Origin: an uncultured Gammaproteobacteria bacterium
GTDB taxonomy: Bacteria > Pseudomonadota > Gammaproteobacteria > Pseudomonadales > DT-91
Reading direction: 5' to 3'
Length of the DNA stretch: 10,945 nucleotides
NCBI GenBank assembly: GCA_929200485.1
Contig: CAKMZU010000091.1
Span: 1 to 10,945, forward strand
A program made the translations under genes and the position numbers. The number at the start of each line of letters is the position of its first letter. The stretch's first letter is position 1. The notes under the pieces were generated by a model. The model did no database searches. It saw nothing but the letters and a program-made list of their open reading frames with translations, and was not told the DNA's origin. This document shows positions 4,983 to 10,945 of the stretch, one piece after another.

Positions 4983-6572
4983 TCAATAATCTTTGACCAC
5001 TTTTAATGGATCAAAAGACCAAAACTGCTTTTTACCTGGCATCGAATGATTTCGGCTAGCCTTGAATGTCTCCAATGGCATCGCCCCACAATTCTCCGCT
5101 CGCCATAGCGAGACATTAAACTGACCACCGCTATCTACATTATCCCATTGCCGCTGAATATCTGCGGTCGAGTTTAGATAAGATTTATGTACACATCGCA
5201 TCCTACTATTTGCTGGTGCCAACCCATGATCATTGGTGACAATATCACCTAAACTCACGTAACCCGCCGGAGGGATGGGTCGCCAGATAGTGACATCTTT
5301 AGACGAACCCATTCCTTTATTATTCCAAATCCAATTGTAACCTGTAGGTCTTGCCACGCCTGGCTGGTCATCTTTCACTGTCATGGTTTTAATGCTCTTA
5401 TCCTCTTGAGTGGGGATAATAATATCACCAAGAATGGAGTAACCACTCTCAGGAACAGGTCTTACTATATCGCCAAGATGGCAAGATGCTGTACCGTCAT
5501 TACTCCACTTTGATATTAATTTTGTAGCTTCCTTGTAATGTAGTTTCTCTGCGGGAGGCTCAGGCTCCCTTTGATTTAATGCAATGGATAACGGCATCAG
5601 TGCTGTATACTCAAAAAAGTCAGTGGTTATTATATTTGGACGAATGCCCTCGTCTGCCCACTCACTGACCCATTCCCCCATCAAAGGTCTCAATTCATCC
5701 TCAGTCCACTTTAAGAGGCCTCTGGGGCTATAAAGCTGGAGCATACTTGTTAAAATCGTTCGCCAATTCGCCGTATAAGTAAAAGCCGAATAAGACAGCT
5801 TATCTTTCGGTGCGTTGAGTAATCCACGATCAGAAGAATGGGGAGAACCATGCAACAGCCTACTCTTAAGTGTTTCAGAATCTTCAGTATTGGCCCATGT
5901 ACCCGTAAACTGACGCCTCCCATCAAAATATCCTCTACTTTGACCATACTTACTGCCCTCCCTGAAAACCACGATGATATTTGAGTTTTGCCCATTCTGG
6001 TCTTGCTTCCAGATATCTTGTAGCTTGACCTGTGATAAAGGAATAGCGTTATCAACCCGCCTTGACCCCACATAACGATCAAATAAGTCAATCATCGTAC
6101 CGATATCATGTACGGGGGGACTCTTCGCCACTTCAAGAATGATGGGTTCCATAGGGTGTGCGTCAGAAAAACCTTTTACCTGTGAAAGGGCATCCTCCAG
6201 CTTCATTCCCACCAACCCGTGAACCAATACAAATTCACCTTTATGCTTTTGAATACGCAGGTCAAAATGCCGAATACCTTTTAAGAGCATTTCATGAAAA
6301 TTAAAGTTTTGTGTTCTAGCCCATTGTGACGCAAATTTCTTGTGTAACGCATAGAAATAAGGGGAATCAGGCGATAAATCTGAACTAGCGTTAAGATTAC
6401 AAGTACCTGAATCGTGCGTTCCTGGAATAACCATGTCTCTTAGCGTGGTTTCCGGGTAATCTTTCAACACGGTATACACCCAATCTGCATAAGGGACATC
6501 GCCTGACGAATAACAAACTGATGAACAAAGAATAGTAAACAAACAAACAAAATATGACTTAACACTCTGCAT
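4983..6572 (-). CDS. Exported PI-PLC-like phosphodiesterase with C-terminal Vps62/DUF946-like module (copy 2)
   Basis: This 529-residue paralogue of the neighbouring gene aligns over its whole length, by eye at roughly two-thirds identity. It has a signal peptide (MQSVKSYFVCLFTILCSSVC, cleavage near residue 23) and the same catalytic residues at identical positions: His53, Asp54, Asp104, Arg106 and His118. The C-terminal repeats are present too (RPVPESGYSILGD, TIWRPIPPAGYVSLGD and VSLWRAEN). Divergence is spread over both domains, so this is not a very recent duplication, and both copies look under selection to stay active. Its start has a modest AGGG site 7 nt upstream. It lies 92 nt downstream of tesA and 102 nt upstream of copy 1, all on one strand; whether they share a transcript is unclear. 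Confidence 0.87.
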   Translation of the reverse strand: MQSVKSYFVCLFTILCSSVCYSSGDVPYADWVYTVLKDYPETTLRDMVIPGTHDSGTCNLNASSDLSPDSPYFYALHKKFASQWARTQNFNFHEMLLKGIRHFDLRIQKHKGEFVLVHGLVGMKLEDALSQVKGFSDAHPMEPIILEVAKSPPVHDIGTMIDLFDRYVGSRRVDNAIPLSQVKLQDIWKQDQNGQNSNIIVVFREGSKYGQSRGYFDGRRQFTGTWANTEDSETLKSRLLHGSPHSSDRGLLNAPKDKLSYSAFTYTANWRTILTSMLQLYSPRGLLKWTEDELRPLMGEWVSEWADEGIRPNIITTDFFEYTALMPLSIALNQREPEPPAEKLHYKEATKLISKWSNDGTASCHLGDIVRPVPESGYSILGDIIIPTQEDKSIKTMTVKDDQPGVARPTGYNWIWNNKGMGSSKDVTIWRPIPPAGYVSLGDIVTNDHGLAPANSRMRCVHKSYLNSTADIQRQWDNVDSGGQFNVSLWRAENCGAMPLETFKASRNHSMPGKKQFWSFDPLKVVKDY

Positions 6573-6664
6573 AATATCGCCCTAGCTTAGCAATGATCGC
6601 GCAATTAAAAGGGGTTTTATTTTTATCGAGGGGTAATTAATGAATTTAGTTAGTTTTATTCGAG

Positions 6665-7315
6665 TTATTTCTTTACTAGCAAAGGCTCAAGGTAGCGATA
6701 AACCAGATTCATCACAATGGGTTGTGCTTTAGCGAGCGGGTGCAGTTGATCTTTTTGAAATAAGCTGGAATCTTGTGCCACACCGTCTAGCAGGAAAGGT
6801 AACAGAGGAACATTTTCTTGAGAAGCCACTTGGGCAAACGTATTTTCAAATTGCGTCGCATAGCGTTTACCATAATTAGGGGGTATTTTCATCCCGACTA
6901 ACAATACTTTTGCCCGGTGTTGTTTAACTATTTGCACCATGTTGACTATGTTTGCTTTCATTTTCTTAATCGACTGCCCCCGCAAACCATCATTAGCACC
7001 AAGAGCGATGATAACAATGTCAGGTTTTATCCTATCCATTGCTTTAGCCAGACGTAAACTCCCCCCTTGGGTTGTTTCTCCGCTAATGCTGAGATTGATC
7101 ATCTGATAGCCTCTTTTTTCAGAAGCAAGCCTCGCTTCAAGCAAGCTAGGCCAATCTTCTCCCTGGTCCAGCCCATAACCCGCACTTAGGCTATCACCAA
7201 AAACTACTATTTTTTTGATAGGCAATGGCGGGTTATCCTGCCCTAAAACAGATGAACCCAAAAGACTTAGCTGAAAAAAACAAAGAAAAGAAAAGAGACA
7301 CAATGACTGTTTCAT
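6665..7315 (-). CDS. tesA: Periplasmic acyl-CoA thioesterase I / lysophospholipase L1 / arylesterase
   Basis: This is a 216-residue SGNH/GDSL hydrolase of the TesA family. It hydrolyses acyl thioesters, aryl esters and lysophospholipids in the periplasm. All four SGNH blocks are visible: GDSLSAGYG (Ser42), SISGETTQGG (Gly79), GANDGLRG (Asn108) and DQLHP (Asp189, His192). I chose ATG 7315 because it starts a clean signal peptide (MKQSLCLFSFLCFF, cleavage near Gly25). The frame stays open to 7417, but the added 34 residues would place polar sequence before the signal and overlap the promoter region. It diverges from ybbA-ybbP, the usual arrangement in Gammaproteobacteria, and lies upstream of two PI-PLC-like genes on the same strand. 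Confidence 0.95.
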   Translation of the reverse strand: MKQSLCLFSFLCFFQLSLLGSSVLGQDNPPLPIKKIVVFGDSLSAGYGLDQGEDWPSLLEARLASEKRGYQMINLSISGETTQGGSLRLAKAMDRIKPDIVIIALGANDGLRGQSIKKMKANIVNMVQIVKQHRAKVLLVGMKIPPNYGKRYATQFENTFAQVASQENVPLLPFLLDGVAQDSSLFQKDQLHPLAKAQPIVMNLVYRYLEPLLVKK

Positions 7316-7354
7316 AAATACTTTAGATTTAATCGATGAGTGGACATTTAACAT

Positions 7355-7384
7355 TTCAAACTCTGCTTCATTATATGATATAAA
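7355..7384 (+). promoter_or_regulatory. Candidate extended -10 promoter for ybbA-ybbP
   Basis: TTCAAA at 7355-7360 is followed after 18 bp by TATAAA at 7379-7384, preceded by TGA, which gives an extended -10 element. It overlaps the candidate tesA promoter on the other strand, so the divergent genes may compete for polymerase. Confidence 0.4.
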
Positions 7385-7396
7385 ATATAAAGACAA
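7370..7396 (-). promoter_or_regulatory. Candidate sigma70 promoter for tesA
   Basis: The minus strand has a perfect TATAAT at 7375-7370, with TTGTCT (4/6 match to TTGACA) at 7396-7391 and a short 15-bp spacer. It lies about 55 nt upstream of the chosen tesA start, which supports ATG 7315 over the far upstream ATG at 7417. Confidence 0.45.
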
Positions 7397-7422
7397 TATT
7401 ATTTCGTAAGGTTCCAACTTTC

Positions 7423-8085
7423 ATGATAAGCGTTAACCAGCTCCATCACCAGGTGACTAGTGGCGAAGATAATCTTGTCATTCTGGATAATGTAAACTTT
7501 GCTATTGAGCGCGGCCAATCGGTTGCTATAACAGGCAGTTCAGGATCAGGTAAAACTACCCTGCTTTCATTATTAGCCGGCCTTGAAACACCAACCTCAG
7601 GTGAAATTATTGCACAAAATCAGTGTATTTCATCAATGAGCGAGGATGAACGCGCAAGTTTTCGCGCTAAGAATGTAGGGTTTGTCTTTCAATCATTCCA
7701 CCTTATCCCAGGGCTTACCGCACTTGAGAATGTCGCTTTACCATTAGAATTATCAGGTAACCCTGACGCTCAATCCATTGCAAAAGATTACCTCTCCAAA
7801 ATGGGGCTCGCTAAACGTCTTACTCACAACCCTACTCAACTTTCAGGTGGAGAACAACAGCGTGTCGCATTGGCAAGAGCTTTTTGCGTTAGACCGCCAC
7901 TGTTATTTGCGGATGAACCCACTGGCAATTTGGATGAAAAAACCGGTGAACATATTATTGACCTGCTATTTGCACTTCATCAGGAAACGCAATCCACCCT
8001 GATCTTGGTGACCCACGAGGCACGTTTAGCCTCTACTTGTGATCAAAAACTCGTTTTAGCACAAGGCCAAATCCATGAAAGCTAA
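7423..8085 (+). CDS. ybbA: ABC transporter ATP-binding protein YbbA
   Basis: This 220-residue cytoplasmic ATPase belongs to the LolD/MacB-like (MacB-type exporter) subfamily. It shows Walker A GSSGSGKTT (38-46), Q-loop Gln90 in FVFQSFHLIPG, signature LSGGEQQRVALARA (140-153), Walker B LLFADEPTGNLD (160-171) and switch His198 in LVTHEARLA. It powers the membrane protein encoded next. Its last 11 nt overlap the start of ybbP, indicating translational coupling. The start has TAAGG about 11 nt upstream. The substrate of the YbbA-YbbP pair is not established; the constant tesA neighbourhood suggests envelope lipid metabolism (inference). Confidence 0.95.
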   Translation: MISVNQLHHQVTSGEDNLVILDNVNFAIERGQSVAITGSSGSGKTTLLSLLAGLETPTSGEIIAQNQCISSMSEDERASFRAKNVGFVFQSFHLIPGLTALENVALPLELSGNPDAQSIAKDYLSKMGLAKRLTHNPTQLSGGEQQRVALARAFCVRPPLLFADEPTGNLDEKTGEHIIDLLFALHQETQSTLILVTHEARLASTCDQKLVLAQGQIHES

Positions 8086-10615
8086 CGCGTCCTTTTACTG
8101 GCGACTGATCTTCAAAATTCTGAAGGCCAATGGCAAACAAGATCAATTGGTGTTGCTCTTTAGCGCTGTTATTTTATCTGTCACCGTGACCATGGGGCTA
8201 TTAGTCTTTGTTGATCGAGTCACCTTGATGCTTGAAGGAGAAAGCCGGCAGTTTATGGCTGCGGATAAAGTCTTGATTAGCTCAAAACCCATCCCTGAGC
8301 AATGGCTGGATCAAGCTAAACTCAGCCATCTTGAAACCGCCCAGGTCTTAATTTTTCGCTCTATGCTGTATATTGATGACGAGCCTTATTTAGTCAATGC
8401 CAAAGCTGTCAGTAGCAACTATCCACTATTAGGGAAGCTCGAGGTGAAACCAGAGGATAATTCAACAGTCATCTCAAGCAAAAGTGGGCCGAGTCCCGGG
8501 CAATTATGGGTAGACAATCGCATCCTTCAACGCGCACTCATTACAACAGGCACTAGCGCAGAACTCGGTGAAGCAACATTTAATCTAGAAAACATTCTGG
8601 TGTCAGAGCCCGATGCGGGAGCAGTCGCCTTTAGTTTTGCGCCGAAGTTGATGATGAATCTTAGCGACCTCGATAAAACCGAAATTATTCAAGAAGGGAG
8701 TCGAATAACCTACCGATATTTATTCAAGGGCAATAAAAAGCAATTAGCAGCCTTCACCACCTGGCTTAAGCCAAAACTGGATGAACACACCTACTGGCAA
8801 CCCATAGACAAAGAGCAGCCAGGAGTAGCTAAGGCATTAAACCGGGCTGAGACTTTTTTACGACTTGCAACCAGCATTGTATTAATTCTCGCAGGTCTTG
8901 CCATCGCTATGACCGCTACCCGATTTGCAAAATCACAGTTTCATCAGGTGGCTGTCCTTAAAACACTCGGCGTCAGAAGTAGTCAACTGTTAAGCATTTA
9001 CGCAGGTGTCGCTTTAATCATATTGTTACTCGGCTTAATCGTCGGATCCATTTTGGGCTATAGCCTTCAGGAAATTCTGACAAGAACCATGGCATCGAGA
9101 TTAAATCTAACGCCAGAGATGCCCGGGTTATCCTCTTGGGTATCGGGCATGGTGATGACAGTTATCACCTTTTTGTGCTTCACCGCTCCCCCTCTGCTCT
9201 CGCTCAAACGCCAGCCTGCGATGAGTATTTTCAACAAATCTTACCAGGCAGCATCCATCAGCCCATGGCAATGGTTCTTTGTCGGGTTACTCTTGATGCC
9301 TTTATTAATGTTAATCAACAAAGACTGGATGGTCATCGTTATTATTCTAACCACTATTGCTCTTCTACTGGTTATTTTTACGCTTCCCATCAGTGTATTA
9401 CTTGAAAAAATAGCCTCCAGTCGTAGAAGAACATCACCATTACAATTGATTGTTTTTTCCAATCTACGGCGTCAAAAAACGGCCAATGCTTTACTCTTAA
9501 GTATTTTTTCCAGCAGTTTAATCCTTGTGGCAGTATTAATTGGCGCACAGCAAAGCTTATTTGCTCAATGGCAAGCACAACTCCCAAAAAAAACGCCTAA
9601 TCACTTTTTATTAAACATCCAGCAAGAGGAATTAGCGGACGTTACCGATTGGTTAAAGCCGTTCTCTCAATTGGCAATGGCTGACTCAAGCCCGGAAGAT
9701 AACCAAACACCTGTTATCTACCCAATGATTCGTGGCCGATTAATTGGCATTAATGGCAACCCCATAAAACAGCAAGTCAGCAAGGAAGTTAGGCAGCGAG
9801 CAGGCGTCAATAGAGAGCTGAACTTATCCTGGGCACATAAACTGCCAGCTGACAACAGCCTGCTTGATGGCAAATGGCTGACAGAAACCCCTCTTCACAA
9901 TACACAGCATCAGGTATCGGTCGAGTCAAAACTCGCTGAACGACTGGGTATCAAGATTTCTGACAAACTGCTGTTTTCAATTGGCTCGGAAGAACTCAGC
10001 GCTGAGGTCACAAGCCTAAGAAAAGTAGAGTGGGACCGAATGCACCCAAATTTCTTCATGTTATTCGATAAAGCGAGCATCGAACCCTTTGATAAAACCT
10101 ATATGACAAGCTTTTATCTCCCAAAGAAAGATCAAGGTGCAATCAACCAGTTGCTTGAAAAGATTCCTACGCTGGTCATTGTGGATTTAGATGCCGTCAT
10201 ACAACAAATCCGAACCATCGTTAATCAAGTCTCTTCGGTGTTATTGATTATCCTGGGTTTTGTCATCATCGGCGGTTTACTGGTATTGATAGCCACGGTT
10301 CAATCAAGTATGGATGAGAGAAAAAAAGAAAATACCATTATTCGGGCTTTGGGAGCAGATAAGCGCCTTATCCAAAAAAGTGTGATCATTGAGTTTATTA
10401 TTCTAGGCTTACTATCAGGTACTATTGCGGCTCTTGGTAGTGAATGTATTTTACAACTCATTCAAATCAATTTGTTGGATTTAACCTTTAAACTTCACCC
10501 GACACTCTGGCTAACACTACCACTTGCTTCGGTCATAATGATCGCATCAACCGGCTTCTTCAGCACTAGAAAGGTCGTAACAACCTCGCCTGTTGAGCTA
10601 TTAAGAGGGTTATAA
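8075..10615 (+). CDS. ybbP: ABC transporter permease YbbP, FtsX-like
   Basis: This 846-residue inner-membrane protein is the partner of YbbA. I see about ten membrane segments: one near 25-47, three at about 265-285, 305-330 and 355-377, a central set at about 398-415, 419-443 and 472-495, and three at about 718-744, 769-795 and 811-830. Two FtsX-type permease domains (about 265-380 and 715-835) have the typical VAVLKTLGVRSSQ and TIIRALGADKR coupling stretches after the second and eighth helices. Large periplasmic regions (about 48-260 and 496-715) lie between. The length is near that of E. coli YbbP (about 800). The C-terminus SPVELLRGL is typical of FtsX-like permeases. The gene is intact. 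Confidence 0.95.
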   Translation: MKANASFYWRLIFKILKANGKQDQLVLLFSAVILSVTVTMGLLVFVDRVTLMLEGESRQFMAADKVLISSKPIPEQWLDQAKLSHLETAQVLIFRSMLYIDDEPYLVNAKAVSSNYPLLGKLEVKPEDNSTVISSKSGPSPGQLWVDNRILQRALITTGTSAELGEATFNLENILVSEPDAGAVAFSFAPKLMMNLSDLDKTEIIQEGSRITYRYLFKGNKKQLAAFTTWLKPKLDEHTYWQPIDKEQPGVAKALNRAETFLRLATSIVLILAGLAIAMTATRFAKSQFHQVAVLKTLGVRSSQLLSIYAGVALIILLLGLIVGSILGYSLQEILTRTMASRLNLTPEMPGLSSWVSGMVMTVITFLCFTAPPLLSLKRQPAMSIFNKSYQAASISPWQWFFVGLLLMPLLMLINKDWMVIVIILTTIALLLVIFTLPISVLLEKIASSRRRTSPLQLIVFSNLRRQKTANALLLSIFSSSLILVAVLIGAQQSLFAQWQAQLPKKTPNHFLLNIQQEELADVTDWLKPFSQLAMADSSPEDNQTPVIYPMIRGRLIGINGNPIKQQVSKEVRQRAGVNRELNLSWAHKLPADNSLLDGKWLTETPLHNTQHQVSVESKLAERLGIKISDKLLFSIGSEELSAEVTSLRKVEWDRMHPNFFMLFDKASIEPFDKTYMTSFYLPKKDQGAINQLLEKIPTLVIVDLDAVIQQIRTIVNQVSSVLLIILGFVIIGGLLVLIATVQSSMDERKKENTIIRALGADKRLIQKSVIIEFIILGLLSGTIAALGSECILQLIQINLLDLTFKLHPTLWLTLPLASVIMIASTGFFSTRKVVTTSPVELLRGL

Positions 10616-10636
10616 AACGTCTGTTATCTGTAAAGC

Positions 10637-10655
10637 GTTGTTAATTGCAAACAAC
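10637..10655. repeat. Small inverted repeat after ybbP
   Basis: GTTGTT (10637-10642) faces AACAAC (10650-10655) across 7 nt, starting 22 nt after the ybbP stop. It could be the remains of a terminator stem, but it is short, AT-rich and lacks a T tract. Confidence 0.25.
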
Positions 10656-10691
10656 ACAAAGCATTACTCTTATGAAGAACAGGTATTGAAT

Positions 10692-10857
10692 ATGAGCCAT
10701 GATCATACACATTCGAGCGATGGTATGCTGAGTATTGCTGTATTTATCAATGTATTGCCAAGCATTGCCATAGCTACAGGAGGTGTTTTTCAGGTAGCTT
10801 ATTCATAATATTTCAAATGCCCTTGCGTCGGTAGTTGTTATTATTGCCTGTCCTTAG
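10692..10857 (+). pseudogene. Decayed cation diffusion facilitator (CzcD/CDF family) gene, N-terminal remnant
   Basis: From ATG 10692, 38 codons read MSHDHTHSSDG then LSIAVFINVL and IAIATGGVF, ending at TAA 10806-10808. This matches the His-rich start and first membrane helix of CDF metal efflux proteins. In another frame, 10804-10857 encodes HNISNALASVVVIIACP, which resembles the second helix carrying the HNxSDA metal-binding motif. Relative to the family, about 20 nt are missing between the two pieces and the frame is broken. The metal-binding Asp is Asn, and a TAG ends the second piece. The other roughly 250 residues of a CDF protein are absent. A plausible RBS core (AGG, 10680-10682) remains before the ATG. 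Confidence 0.7.
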
Positions 10858-10902
10858 TTATTAGCTTAATTGTATAAAGAACCTTGAACGAGACTTCTTA
10901 TC

Positions 10903-10945
10903 ATGATTACCGAGCAATCCTTCTTTCAGCATCTTATCAGTAGAC
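10903..10945 (+). CDS. Unidentified reading frame, 5' end only
   Basis: ATG 10903 opens MITEQSFFQHLISR and runs off the right edge after 14 codons. A weak GAG lies about 9-10 nt upstream. It begins soon after the CDF remnant and could be the next functional gene. Too little is visible to name a family, and a chance start cannot be excluded. Confidence 0.35.
   Translation, partial: MITEQSFFQHLISR

Noticed and set aside
3593..6091. Shorter open frames inside the phospholipase genes on either strand.
   Set aside because: They are shadows of genes with intact domains and catalytic motifs, and none shows a recognisable family or RBS.
7316..7417. Longer tesA frame starting at 7417.
   Set aside because: The extra 34 residues precede a complete signal peptide and cover the likely promoter. 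ATG 7315 fits the family.
1..10945. CRISPR arrays, tRNA or rRNA genes, and insertion sequences.
   Set aside because: I saw no regularly spaced direct repeats, no tRNA-like TΨC/acceptor pattern and no transposase or terminal repeats flanking a gene.

Overview
The window looks like chromosomal DNA from a moderately AT-rich gammaproteobacterium. The main argument is the right half: tesA diverging from an overlapping ybbA-ybbP ABC transporter pair is a gene order typical of Gammaproteobacteria. I cannot name the genus. The left half is accessory in character: unknown exported proteins, duplicated secreted phospholipases, gene remnants and AT-rich spacers.

Layout from left to right. (1) At 1-423, minus strand, is the start of an RNA ligase of the Deinococcus DRB0094 (DraRnl/Rnl5) type, cut by the window edge. 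It carries an unusual N-terminal extension: a signal-peptide-like hydrophobic leader, a second hydrophobic stretch and a Glu/Gln tract. (2) 424-851 is a gene-poor stretch holding a 40-codon remnant of a protein C-terminus (528-650, minus) and some inverted repeats. (3) 852-1738, plus, holds two adjacent CrcB/Fluc fluoride channel genes 2 nt apart. Their pore-lining Phe positions carry complementary Tyr substitutions, and the second protein has a long inserted TM2-TM3 loop. (4) 1890-2387 and 2487-3278, plus, are two unrecognised genes. The first has a signal peptide and ends at a run of seven A, where a -1 shift would extend it by about 20 residues net. (5) 3285-4880 and 4983-6572, minus, are tandem paralogues of an exported bacterial PI-PLC-like phosphodiesterase with a C-terminal Vps62/DUF946-like module. 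(6) 6665-7315, minus, is tesA. (7) 7423-10615, plus, is ybbA-ybbP. (8) 10692-10857 is a decayed cation diffusion facilitator gene. (9) An unidentified reading frame starts at 10903 and runs off the right edge.

The genes do not form one obvious pathway. TesA and the two PI-PLC-like enzymes are co-oriented exported lipid/ester hydrolases and could act on related substrates (inference). The crcB pair probably makes one heteromeric fluoride exporter. The observations most worth following up are the RNA ligase with an apparent export leader, the complementary CrcB pair, the duplicated PI-PLC/Vps62 proteins, and the A7 slippage or frameshift site.
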